Part shown: one piece after another, positions 35,901 to 43,955 of the stretch
Position numbering within the stretch: position 1 is the first letter of the stretch
Layout: every line of letters begins with the position of its first letter
Assembly: GCA_964291505.2 (NCBI GenBank)
Contig: OZ220199.1
Location: forward strand, 496,001 to 560,000
DNA: 64,000 nucleotides
Reading direction: 5' to 3'
Source: Kistimonas sp964291505
Lineage (GTDB): Bacteria; Pseudomonadota; Gammaproteobacteria; Pseudomonadales; Endozoicomonadaceae
Notes under the pieces: generated by a model
The model's input: only the letters and a program-made list of their open reading frames with translations
Database searches by the model: none
What the model was told of the DNA's origin: nothing
Program-made: the position numbers and the translations under genes

Positions 35901-35985
35901 ACGACATGGCACCGCCCACCAGCAACAGGGCGACAAACATCCAGCTGATCACTGAATGCCGGATACTGTACTCCGCAGTATTCAT
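32923..35985 (-). CDS. RND-family efflux pump, inner-membrane transporter subunit
   Basis: 1020 residues, typical for hydrophobe/amphiphile efflux (AcrB-type) pumps that form trimers with an adaptor and an outer-membrane channel. Marks: N-terminal TM1, PYPGASPEQVEEEVT at the start of the porter domain, two repeats of six-helix bundles, and TM4 motif GMLVDNAIVVTEGI with the proton-relay Asp (the second Asp of AcrB is Asn here, as in many relatives). Its ATG overlaps the adaptor stop by one base (TAATG), so the two are translationally coupled. No outer-membrane partner or regulator is adjacent; it probably uses a TolC encoded elsewhere. Substrates unknown. Confidence 0.94.
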   Translation of the reverse strand: MNTAEYSIRHSVISWMFVALLLVGGAMSFLGLGQLEFPEFTIKSAMVITPYPGASPEQVEEEVTLPLEDAIQQLAAVKFVESVNSAGMSQISVEIRDQYDKHDLPQIWDELRRKVNDAQSSLPPGVQPSQVEDDYGDVFGVLLNITGEDFSYRELENYADYLRRELVLIPGVKKVVLDGTRPEQVVVEISQARLAALNLSPEYIFGLIQNQNVVSNAGRMYVDGASVRIHPTGEFRNVAEMERLIISPPGSEKLVYLGDIATVSKAYTETPSVVYHNNGDDAISLGISFTSGVNVVKVGEAIDAKLLALEGQRPIGMDITTVYNQPEVVSESVNGFLINLAESIAIVIIVLLLFMGLRSGLLMGAVLLLTILGTFIVMKILSINLQMISLGALIIALGMLVDNAIVVTEGILVGIKRGLSRLEAAKQVVSQTQWPLLGATVIAIIAFAPIGLSQDSTGEFCKSLFQVLLISLFISWITAITLTPFFCNLLFKDYESDAGSEDPEDLYKGAVFTLYRQLLNLAMRHRPITLALTGMALVAAVAGMGLVKNVFFPPSNTPMFFIDFWMPEGSDIRATEAEMSRLEDEVLSLDGVMAVTTVMGRGAQRFVLPYSPEQMYASYGQVIITAQDLDTINDLFPQVESLLAADFSQAEYRVMRLENGPAPAAKIEARFYGEDPAVLRQLGSKAIAILNNEPAADAIRHTWRNQSLIVRPVVDDAQARRSGISKQALDDALLVNFSGKQVGVYREGSHLMPIMARAPEQERLDADSLTGLQVWSKEYSTFVPITQVVSRFDSEWDNPLIVRRDRKRMLAVLAEPAESSGETADSVFRRVKGEIEGIPLPLGYSLEWGGEHESAGDAQTAVFGSLPLGYLTMFLITVFLFNSVRQPIAIWVTVPLALIGVVSGLLLLNAPFSFMALLGLLSLSGMLIKNGIVLVDQINLELSQGKEAYEAVFHSAVSRVRPVCMAALTTMLGMLPLLFDAFFKSMAVTIIFGLGFATLLTLIVLPVVYTLLFRISWRQL

Positions 35986-37076
35986 TACAGTCCCCGCTCC
36001 CAGCGCAGTGGCTTGACCTTCAGGCCTTCCGTCAGCTGGCGGGCGCCCGCCACGACTACCTTGTCACCCGTTTGGAGACCGGACAGCACCTGAATGCCGG
36101 CTTCCGTGATACGGCCCACCGTGACTTCTACCGCATTGACCTGTCCGGTGTCTGCGTTATAGCGCCAGACCAGCGTACGACCATCGGTGTCACTGTTCAC
36201 CACGGCCTGTGAGGGAATCAATACATAGGGGATCTGGGAACGCTGGCGGATAATACGGGCAAGGTCGATCGTCACTGTCGTGGTCATGCCGGGCAGCAGG
36301 GTCAGGTCATCCGGCACTGGCATGGTGAACACCACATCGTAGGTTTGGGTACCCGGCGTTACCTTGGTCGCATGCTCCTTGTACTGCACAGGGAACTGAC
36401 GATCCGGCGCAGCAGCAAAGCTTGCCTGGGGCATGTAACCTGCCTCCACGGTATTGGCATCCACATTCACCACGATACTCTCAGGCACCTGGATGTGGAT
36501 ATCCACCGTATTGTCACTCTGCAGCAAAAGGATGGTCTGCTTGGCCTGGATGAACTGATGGTTTTCTACTTCCAGACGGGCAACACGACCGGCAAAGGGG
36601 GCTTTCAGAACGGTATAGGCCAGCTTGTCACGGGCCAGATCCAGTGCAGCTTTGCTGGATTTCAGCTGGGCACTGGCCTTGTCGTAATCAGCCTGGGAGA
36701 TGACTTTCCGCTCGAGCAGGGATTTCTTGCGCTGGAAATCAATCTGCGCCAATTCATAACTGGCCTGGCGGTCTGCCACTTCATTGCGAACATCCCGATC
36801 ATCCAGCCGCGCCAGCAGCTGCCCTTTATCAACGTGCTGCCCTTCATTCAGGGGCAGCTCAACCAGCTCGCCGGATATACGAAACGATATCTCAGCTTCA
36901 TCACTGGCCGTAACATGGCCAGGAAAGTGACGCAGTTGCTGGCTGCTGCTATCGGCTACCTCAAAGAGCTTCACCGGGCGAATAAGTGCTTCCTGTTGCG
37001 CCGGTTCCTTCTGGCAACCAGACAGCGCGATGGTCAGTCCCAGAAAACCCAGAACCAGTAACGGCTTGCCCCACAT
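35985..37076 (-). CDS. RND efflux periplasmic adaptor (membrane fusion lipoprotein)
   Basis: 363 residues. Signal peptide with lipobox LSGC (Cys21), so probably an inner-membrane-anchored lipoprotein. The order is the usual one: barrel-sandwich half-motif (SGELVELPLNEGQHVDKGQLLARLDDRD), coiled-coil hairpin (residues about 95-150), second lipoyl half (YTVLKAPFAGRVARLEVENHQFI), then beta-barrel and membrane-proximal domains. It links the pump to the outer-membrane channel. AGGAAT is nine bases before the ATG. First gene of the adaptor-pump pair, 93 bases downstream of cpdB. Confidence 0.94.
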   Translation of the reverse strand: MWGKPLLVLGFLGLTIALSGCQKEPAQQEALIRPVKLFEVADSSSQQLRHFPGHVTASDEAEISFRISGELVELPLNEGQHVDKGQLLARLDDRDVRNEVADRQASYELAQIDFQRKKSLLERKVISQADYDKASAQLKSSKAALDLARDKLAYTVLKAPFAGRVARLEVENHQFIQAKQTILLLQSDNTVDIHIQVPESIVVNVDANTVEAGYMPQASFAAAPDRQFPVQYKEHATKVTPGTQTYDVVFTMPVPDDLTLLPGMTTTVTIDLARIIRQRSQIPYVLIPSQAVVNSDTDGRTLVWRYNADTGQVNAVEVTVGRITEAGIQVLSGLQTGDKVVVAGARQLTEGLKVKPLRWERGL

Positions 37077-37169
37077 GCGACGAGATTCCTGCTGTCAATA
37101 CGTAGTGGCGCAAGCTTACACGATGAACAGGTTGACGTCAGCGTTACCCGGCTCACCGGGCCGAGTTTG

Positions 37170-39098
37170 TCAGTGGAAGGCGACACGATAGACAGCAAAG
37201 CCATCATCATTCTCGTGCAGGAAGGTCATCTCATGGCGGGCATGGGCTGCAATAAAACGCGCCGCCTTAGTTGATGGTGAGGTTTCAAAGCGAAGATCCA
37301 GCGCCGGATTCATGATCGGGGCCAGCTGCCAATTATGGTCTGCTGCTGCGCGGACAAAACCCTGCTCACGGGTTTGTCGCTCAATGTAATCCGCCAGGAT
37401 TTCGCGGTTTTCATCCGGTGATACGAATACCACGGATTCGGCCCCGGTACCCGCGAACTTGCCGCCGTAAGCACGGTAATTATTGGCCGCCACAAGAAAG
37501 TGTTGCTCAGCATTAACAGGCTGCCCCTGCCAGGCCAGCGCCTTGATTCGCTCAGCCTCAGGATGAATCAATCGGCAGTGATCGTCATAACGGGCAGGCT
37601 CCGTGACATCTATCTGATACTCAACGCCTTCAATCACATCAAAGTTGTGGTTGGGAAAATGGTTGTCGATCAGCATCTGCGGTTCACCACTGGACGAATC
37701 AATCTGATGAAACTGTCCAGCAGCGCACTCCAGCCACTCTTTCAGCTCTGCGCCGGTGATTTTCAATACCACCAGGGTATTAGGAAACGGATAAAGATCC
37801 ACGGCATTTCTGAAAGACAGTTGCCCTTTTTCCACTTCCGTATAATTAGCCGGATCCCGTTGCCCGCCCGCCTTGAAGGGTGCCGACACTGCGAGTATTG
37901 GCAGTGTATTCAATGCGTCATTATCCCTGACAGCCCGTCGCACGTAATCAATCTGGGCATCATTGACAATCTGGATACTGGGATCATCCTGAATCAAGGC
38001 CAGATAGCTGTAAATTTCAGAGCAAGCTTCCCCGATAGGTCGCCCAACAAATGCCCGGGTGCCTTCGTGATCCTCTGCCAGAGCAGCCACAAGTTCAGCA
38101 TCCGCCTCGACCAGTGGTTTATGGTCCGGTCCTGTCAACGGGCGCGCTTCTGAGTGACTGTCTACGACGCGCCAGCCACTTGCGTGCTTCTCCAGCGTCA
38201 GGTCAATAAGCCCAACATGATTGCCCCAGAAGCCCGGCATCACGGCTGGCACGCCGTTAATCGTGCCCCGTTCAAGATCCACACCGGCATCGTTCTCAAA
38301 CACAGGCCCCGGGAACACCTTATGAGCATGCCCCATAACGATGGCATCAATACCCGGCACCTGTGAGAGGCCGTTGACCGCCTGCTCAGCCATGGGTTCA
38401 TGGGGTTCACTGTGAAAACCACTATGACTGAGGGCAATAACGATATCCGCCCCTTCCGCACGCATTTTTGGCACCAGCGTTGTCGCTGCCTCGACAATAT
38501 CCTGCGCCGTCACGACACCTTCCAGATGCTCACGATCCCAACGCATGATCTGTGGAGGCAGGAAGCCAATAAATCCCACGTTGAGTGACTGTTCATTACC
38601 GGCAGTATCAGTAAAAACGCAGGGTTTTATCAGGTAGGGTTCGAAGACATGGTCGCCACTTGATGCATCAAACACATTGGCAGAAATAACGGGGAAACCG
38701 GCGCCTTGAAGTGCCTTCCTGAGATAATCCAGTCCATAGTTGAAATCATGATTGCCCAGATTAGCAACGTCATACCCCATTAGGTTCATGACCTTGTAGG
38801 CAGGATGCACCCAACCTTCTTCCCCGGACCGGCTGACGGCATAGTCCCCCATGGGCGATCCCTGGAGCAGATCACCGTTATCCACCAGCAGACTGTTAGC
38901 CACTTCATCACGTGCCTGACGGATCAACGTTGCGCCACGAACCAGCCCATATTGATCCGTAGGGCGATCCTTGTAGTAATCGAAATCCATGATATTGACA
39001 TGAAGATCGGTCGTTTCCAGCACGCGGAGCTGGAGGGTGGCTGCCTGTGCAGTCATTAACAGTAATCCTGTTACCAGCAGAATCAGGGTTCTCAGCAT
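37170..39098 (-). CDS. cpdB: 2',3'-cyclic-nucleotide 2'-phosphodiesterase / 3'-nucleotidase
   Basis: 642 residues, like E. coli CpdB. Signal peptide LILLVTGLLLMTAQA sends it to the periplasm, where it hydrolyses 2',3'-cyclic nucleotides and 3'-nucleotides for nucleoside salvage. The N-terminal metallophosphatase domain has LETTDLHVNIMDFDYY, VDNGDLLQGSP, LGNHDFNYG and MGHAHKVFPGP for the dinuclear metal centre. The C-terminal 5'-nucleotidase-type domain binds the base (YPFPNTLVVLKITGAELKEWLE, NYRAYGG). Single gene upstream of the efflux pair. Confidence 0.96.
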   Translation of the reverse strand: MLRTLILLVTGLLLMTAQAATLQLRVLETTDLHVNIMDFDYYKDRPTDQYGLVRGATLIRQARDEVANSLLVDNGDLLQGSPMGDYAVSRSGEEGWVHPAYKVMNLMGYDVANLGNHDFNYGLDYLRKALQGAGFPVISANVFDASSGDHVFEPYLIKPCVFTDTAGNEQSLNVGFIGFLPPQIMRWDREHLEGVVTAQDIVEAATTLVPKMRAEGADIVIALSHSGFHSEPHEPMAEQAVNGLSQVPGIDAIVMGHAHKVFPGPVFENDAGVDLERGTINGVPAVMPGFWGNHVGLIDLTLEKHASGWRVVDSHSEARPLTGPDHKPLVEADAELVAALAEDHEGTRAFVGRPIGEACSEIYSYLALIQDDPSIQIVNDAQIDYVRRAVRDNDALNTLPILAVSAPFKAGGQRDPANYTEVEKGQLSFRNAVDLYPFPNTLVVLKITGAELKEWLECAAGQFHQIDSSSGEPQMLIDNHFPNHNFDVIEGVEYQIDVTEPARYDDHCRLIHPEAERIKALAWQGQPVNAEQHFLVAANNYRAYGGKFAGTGAESVVFVSPDENREILADYIERQTREQGFVRAAADHNWQLAPIMNPALDLRFETSPSTKAARFIAAHARHEMTFLHENDDGFAVYRVAFH

Positions 39099-39230
39099 AA
39101 CGCCTGCCCCTATATAAGGTATATGTCGAGAAAGCTGCGGGAAACTATAGCAATGACCTGTGACAACCGAGTGTATCCGTGTAAAACATCAGGCATGCTG
39201 GCCGATGCCTAATAGCGATAATGCCTGAGA

Positions 39231-40004
39231 GTGAACGTCACAGTGAAAAAAATCCTGTTTCTGATTTTATCCTGTCTCTGGCTTACTTCCTGGTGGATGA
39301 AGAATCAACTGCCGGAAAAGCCGGGGGATTTTGCCGAGTTGCTTAAAGAGCCCATCCAACAGAAAACCCAAAAACAACCTTTTATGGTGGAAGCTGGCGG
39401 GGAGCGCTACCGCATCACCCCGAAATATGATTATGAATTATGGGGCATGGTGGTTTCCTATCACCACAGTGATTCGTGGATGGACCGGGTGCATGAACGC
39501 TGGGCGGATAATATCAATATTAAGGATCTGTGTGTCATTTGGGGGGAATCCAATACCACACCCATCGTTTACCGGAACATTGATTTTTCGAGTGGACAGT
39601 GGACCTGCTACATCAAAACCGACAATTACGCCGCGTACCACGGATTTGATCTAACCAAATTATCCAATAATCACGTGCTGACCGATGATCCAGCCATTGC
39701 TGACACCATACGTGAAGCCAACTACGGCGACATTATTCATTTCAAAGGCTATCTGTCTCATTACGAAGGCAGAAAAGTATCTCGGGGGACCAGTACATCA
39801 CGCACGGATACCGGGAATGGCGCCTGCGAAACCATCTACATTACCGACTTTTCGATTCTGCATGACGCAAACAAGCGATGGGATAACCTGTTTAGCATTA
39901 GCTCTTATCTATTACTTGCCCTGATAATCTGGGTACTGGTCTTTGAATCCATACCGATTGTGAAAGATTTGATTAGAGCACATAAAGAATCCAGGGATCA
40001 GTGA
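39231..40004 (+). CDS. Membrane-anchored hypothetical protein
   Basis: 257 residues from GTG 39231; another GTG at 39243 is an equally plausible start. It has an N-terminal hydrophobic helix (ILFLILSCLWLTSWWM), a large soluble region likely in the periplasm (residues about 30-220) and a C-terminal helix (YLLLALIIWVLVF) followed by a basic tail. Conserved-looking spots include WADNINIKDLCVIWGESN and GDIIHFKGYLSHY. I recognise the type as a widespread conserved hypothetical but cannot assign a function. Divergent from cpdB. Confidence 0.7.
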   Translation: MNVTVKKILFLILSCLWLTSWWMKNQLPEKPGDFAELLKEPIQQKTQKQPFMVEAGGERYRITPKYDYELWGMVVSYHHSDSWMDRVHERWADNINIKDLCVIWGESNTTPIVYRNIDFSSGQWTCYIKTDNYAAYHGFDLTKLSNNHVLTDDPAIADTIREANYGDIIHFKGYLSHYEGRKVSRGTSTSRTDTGNGACETIYITDFSILHDANKRWDNLFSISSYLLLALIIWVLVFESIPIVKDLIRAHKESRDQ

Positions 40005-40031
40005 AGCAATAATGGCAAGACAAGAAATGAT

Positions 40032-40056
40032 AAAGGGCAGCGTTGCTGCCCTTTAT
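40032..40056. terminator. Intrinsic terminator between convergent genes
   Basis: AAAGGGCAGC (40032-40041) pairs with GCTGCCCTTT (40045-40054) around a GTT loop. A/T bases flank both sides, so it can act for the membrane protein gene and for the opposite phosphodiesterase gene. Confidence 0.85.
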
Positions 40057-40059
40057 TGA

Positions 40060-42192
40060 TTATTGCTGCAGTATCAGCGAGATATTATCCGCATAACCAT
40101 CACTGCTCCCCCAGCTGTCATCAAACTGGACAGTCACATCAATGGTCTGCGTCGCCGCAGGCACCTGACCGGAGGCTTCACGGTAGACAAACCCAGTCGC
40201 GCTGCCACGATCACTTTCCGTCACCGGCCCGATCGTCACGCTGCGCTGACCGAAATACCAGTCACTCAAACCTGACCAGGTACTGCTGGTGATCTGCTTG
40301 GGATAGCCGGCATCCACTTTATTCAGGGCATGATCAAAGCGGACATACTCACCTTCCTTGAACAGGTAGGATTTGAACAAGTCTTTCCTGAAGGCAGCAT
40401 CAATATGGCTCGGCCATACGTGCATTCCCGGCCAGGTGGTATCAGATATCAGCAACGGATACCCCACATCCACCTTGCCACTGCTCATGTTGTAGCGGAT
40501 ATATTCCTCCCCTTTGAAGAAATAGGCGTTGCCATTGCTCCAGTTGATCGCTGAATCAATATCCCGGGCGCCGCCCTTGAACTTCGCCAGTTCAGGCCAC
40601 TGTTCGGCGATTTTCATGGGATAACCATCGTCAGCACGATCCGCACTGATGTCGTAGCGGATATATTCATCATCTTTGAAGAAATAGGCCTTGCCGTTGC
40701 CCCAGTTGATCACCGCATCAATATCACTGGCGCCGCCGGTAAAGCGATCCAGCCCCGGCCAACCGCCTGCGATAGATACCGGATAACCGCCATCGACTCG
40801 ATCATTGCCCAGGTCATAACGATAATACTGGCTGCCGCGGAAGAAATAGACCTTGCCATTGTCCCATTTGGTGGCCGCCATGCCGGCGTCATCATTGAAA
40901 CGAACGGTGACAGAAGCCTTGTCATCATCCTGTTCATAACCGCCCAACCAGGCCGAGAGGTTATAGGTAGTTGGCTGCGACAAATCGAGGTGCGAAACAT
41001 CAATACGCTGCATCATCGCTGACTTCTGCTTGGTACCACCGGCAAAGAAGATCTTGCCGCCATCCGGTACGCTGCCCGCACCAGGAAAGCCACCGGGAGC
41101 GCCATACTGAATAGGCACTGCACCGCCGCCTTCCAGCCAGCCGGAGGTAGAACCTTCATAGCCGTATCGGATGTAACCGCGGTCATGCTCAGCGTCACCA
41201 TTGACGATCAGTTCTGCACCGATCTGGGCTGGTTGATAAACCTGTGCACGCAGCACAGAATGCCCATCCAGTCCCTTGTCCTGCCAAGCCATCCCCAAGT
41301 GATCCAGGATAGAAGGCACCACATCAACCGGCGCTGCATCGGTACGGATACCAGCGGTCAGGTGTGAAACCGCATCACCACTGGCAATAAACCAGCTGTT
41401 CCGGTGCTCAGGACGATTATCGCCATGCTGACCATTAGCGGTACCGCCATGATCCGGCACGGCAATCACCAGCCAGTCTTCATTCGCATAATTCGGGCGG
41501 GATTCCATGGCATTGAGAATCTCACCCAGCTGCCGGTCTGCCTTTTCAATGGCACTGCGGTATTCAGGAACATCAATGCTGAAGCCATGCGAATGGCCTT
41601 CTGCATCAACCATCGAGAAATACTGAAAGAGAACATCGACATCTGTATTGTTCAGTAGCTCGATGGTCTTGGGAACCGTGGTGTTGTCTTCATACTTCCC
41701 GTAATACCAGTAGTGATCTTCATCCGCACCGGTTGGCATCCTCATATGAATACCATCCCAGGACGTTACCCGTGCGGTATGGAGAGCGGGGTTCTGCTGT
41801 TCAACCAGGCTGAACAAGTCAGGAATATTGCCCAGCCTCGACCCGGTGAACGAATTGTTGGTAATGCCATGGCGATCCCGCCAGACACCGTAGAGAATCG
41901 TCGCCCAGCAAGGCGCACTCCAGGTCGTGTCTTCCGCCTGCATCGGGCTGAAGAATCCCTGGCTGACCAGCCGGTCCAGGTTCGGTGTATTGGCCTGCTG
42001 GAGTGAATCAGGGCGTAAGCCGTCAATGCCGATCAGCAGAACCTTTTTCTTTTTCTGAACCGTAATACTGCTATTGGCTTCAGCGTCACTGGCCCCCCCT
42101 GCCAGAGGCACCGCTACCGTGCTGGCCGCGAGAAGTGAGGAAAGAGTCAGCGCAGGCAGTGACCGCCTGAACCGGTGATTGATCATGTCCAT
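40060..42192 (-). CDS. Secreted alkaline-phosphatase-superfamily phosphodiesterase with nested hemopexin repeats
   Basis: 710 residues. Signal peptide (LPALTLSSLLAASTVAVPLAG). Residues about 48-315 are a type I phosphodiesterase/nucleotide pyrophosphatase domain: VLLIGIDGLRPDSL (metal Asp), TTWSAPCWATILYG (nucleophile region), VDAEGHSHGF and VPDHGG (metal ligands). A carbohydrate-binding-like beta-sandwich then begins (AELIVNGDAEHD), is interrupted at about 440 by four hemopexin repeats (VYFFRGSQYYRYD, AYFFKDDEYIRYD, AYFFKGEEYIRYN, SYLFKEGEYVRFD, each ending near GYP), and resumes at about 645 to end in DGYADNISLIL. Likely extracellular phospho(di)ester or phospholipid hydrolysis with host-matrix binding; substrate unknown. 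GGGAGCC precedes the ATG. Confidence 0.85.
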   Translation of the reverse strand: MDMINHRFRRSLPALTLSSLLAASTVAVPLAGGASDAEANSSITVQKKKKVLLIGIDGLRPDSLQQANTPNLDRLVSQGFFSPMQAEDTTWSAPCWATILYGVWRDRHGITNNSFTGSRLGNIPDLFSLVEQQNPALHTARVTSWDGIHMRMPTGADEDHYWYYGKYEDNTTVPKTIELLNNTDVDVLFQYFSMVDAEGHSHGFSIDVPEYRSAIEKADRQLGEILNAMESRPNYANEDWLVIAVPDHGGTANGQHGDNRPEHRNSWFIASGDAVSHLTAGIRTDAAPVDVVPSILDHLGMAWQDKGLDGHSVLRAQVYQPAQIGAELIVNGDAEHDRGYIRYGYEGSTSGWLEGGGAVPIQYGAPGGFPGAGSVPDGGKIFFAGGTKQKSAMMQRIDVSHLDLSQPTTYNLSAWLGGYEQDDDKASVTVRFNDDAGMAATKWDNGKVYFFRGSQYYRYDLGNDRVDGGYPVSIAGGWPGLDRFTGGASDIDAVINWGNGKAYFFKDDEYIRYDISADRADDGYPMKIAEQWPELAKFKGGARDIDSAINWSNGNAYFFKGEEYIRYNMSSGKVDVGYPLLISDTTWPGMHVWPSHIDAAFRKDLFKSYLFKEGEYVRFDHALNKVDAGYPKQITSSTWSGLSDWYFGQRSVTIGPVTESDRGSATGFVYREASGQVPAATQTIDVTVQFDDSWGSSDGYADNISLILQQ
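40260..40875 (-). repeat. Four hemopexin repeats (coding repeat region)
   Basis: Four units of about 45-50 codons, each with Y-F-F-K/R-G-x-x-Y-x-R-Y/F followed by D and V-D-x-GYP, the blade signature of hemopexin propellers. A fold with four blades is exactly one complete hemopexin domain. Confidence 0.85.
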
Positions 42193-42450
42193 TGTGGCTC
42201 CCTAACTGTTGTTGTTTTTATCCGGCACTGAAGTCCGGACGAGACTTCAGTGTGAGAGCAGGCTGTGACAGTGCCATGAAGTTAATGTGAATGTCCAGCA
42301 TCGTGCAAGAACACATTGGCTATCCTCAATGGAGCACCTGAAACAAACCACTCCAATTGCGCTTATAGTTTTCATTGACTCATCAATATCAACTGTAATT
42401 CAGCCCCCTTTAAGTACTTTTACAGTCATGGCCCAAAAACACTAACAACC

Positions 42451-43605
42451 TTATTGAAATTCCTTAATAACATCATCCGCCAACAAATAACCATGGATTT
42501 TTTTGGGAATCAGACCGGCACTACTATAGAGATTTTGAACAACATCCTTATATATTGGGTAATAATTATGTCTGAGTGCCTGTCTAATAATCACTTGCAG
42601 ACTCATTGTTGGAGTATCATTGACAAAGTAAGAAAAAACCTTTTTTACACCCTCTTGCTGACCTGTTTCATTGACAAAGCTATCAGCATGCTGCTCTAAA
42701 CATTTTCTTATAAACGTAGGCGAGTAAAGTGAAAGCATCCCTTTTACCAATTTAGCATCACCCCATTTAATTAAATAATCCACCATCTTTGTGAGCCTAT
42801 CCTTTATATAAAGGGATTTTTCATCCATTTTATACAAAGGATCGAAACCATTTCCAATCAGAAGACCGATAAGATCTCTAAAAAGCTTAATAGACTTAGC
42901 TTTATCCATACGGGGATTCATAGGATTTCCGAAAGAAACTTCTGCGGCAATTATCATCTCTGCAAACTCTGTTATACCATGGCGATTCAAATAATTAATA
43001 CACGCCCCAGCCCCAATCATCTTTTTCAGGGCTGCCAAAAAACAAGGCATTAAGTCTTGGCAATTCGTCATTTCAGAGCAAGTTAACATGGCCCAATTAA
43101 TAAACGGCCCACCTCTTTTTCTTATCTGAACAGATATCACATTGACATTTGCACCATTATCCAAAAGCACTTCAACAAGATTACGATACTGCTGCACTCC
43201 AGTGCGAATGTTGAAATTAAAAGCTAATTCTATCGGACAACATTGAGGACTACGCAAGTTAACATCCGCCCCCCTATCAATTAAAAAGCGAACCAGCCTT
43301 TCATCACAACCAGCAGAAGATAACGCATAACATAAAGGCGTCATACCAGAAGGACCCCATATAATATTCAGATCAGCCCCTGCATCGATAAGTTGTATTA
43401 AGGCATCAAAACGATGGTAATCTATTGCCGTATATAAAGCTTGATAGGGCCCACAGCCCTTTACAAACGATCTTTCCCCTGAAATATTAAGTGCAAGAAG
43501 AGATTGAAACAAATAAGGATTATAATCTCGCGCCTTCAGAGATTCTGCCATCTTATGATGGTAGCCATCTCGCTCTGTGAGAGCTGAATAATTTTTAATT
43601 TTCAC
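42451..43605 (-). CDS. Ankyrin-repeat protein with SOCS-like C-terminus
   Basis: About 384 residues from GTG 43605 (AAAGGA just upstream); GTG 43635 would add ten. Ankyrin-type repeats cover roughly residues 45-200 (ALYTAIDYHRFDALIQLIDAGADLN, MTPLCYALSSAGCDERLVRFLIDRGADVN, NLVEVLLDNGANVN). The C-terminus reads SLQVIIRQAL ... LIPKKIHGYLL, which follows the SOCS-box pattern SLxxxC ... LPxP-LxxYLL, though the Cys is Ile and the middle is longer. No signal peptide. A host-directed adaptor is plausible. AT-rich, next to a transposase gene. Confidence 0.75.
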   Translation of the reverse strand: MKIKNYSALTERDGYHHKMAESLKARDYNPYLFQSLLALNISGERSFVKGCGPYQALYTAIDYHRFDALIQLIDAGADLNIIWGPSGMTPLCYALSSAGCDERLVRFLIDRGADVNLRSPQCCPIELAFNFNIRTGVQQYRNLVEVLLDNGANVNVISVQIRKRGGPFINWAMLTCSEMTNCQDLMPCFLAALKKMIGAGACINYLNRHGITEFAEMIIAAEVSFGNPMNPRMDKAKSIKLFRDLIGLLIGNGFDPLYKMDEKSLYIKDRLTKMVDYLIKWGDAKLVKGMLSLYSPTFIRKCLEQHADSFVNETGQQEGVKKVFSYFVNDTPTMSLQVIIRQALRHNYYPIYKDVVQNLYSSAGLIPKKIHGYLLADDVIKEFQ

Positions 43606-43955
43606 ATAATCCTTTCCATTATATACACAACTCACATCGCAACTGGATTTATCTCATAAATATCATCCCAATATTTTTTTCGAGCCAATCCAACTTTAAA
43701 ATATTATCAATTATCATCACAAAAACAATAAACCTAATAAGAACAGGAATATCATCAAACACTGTGCCTACACGGCCAATTACGTCATAACCATTTAACG
43801 TTGGAACAATGCTCGGTTGTCCGCCAATCATCGTCTCTTTAAAAGCGCTGATAAACAAGAAACAACTCAGAGCCACATGGGTATATCCCGAGCCCTCCTA
43901 AATAAAGCAGGAACAGGCCCTATATTCTTGCGGTATCGAACCGAAAGTCTCGTGT
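43606..43955. other. Spacer between ankyrin gene and transposase
   Basis: About 350 bases. A 75-codon reverse frame (43649-43876, GTG start, hydrophobic middle) has no ribosome-binding site and no recognisable similarity. The left end of the IS element should lie here but I found no terminal inverted repeat. Confidence 0.4.

Noticed and set aside
43649..43876. 75-codon reverse frame with hydrophobic middle
   Set aside because: GTG start without ribosome-binding site; no similarity recognised. Described as spacer.
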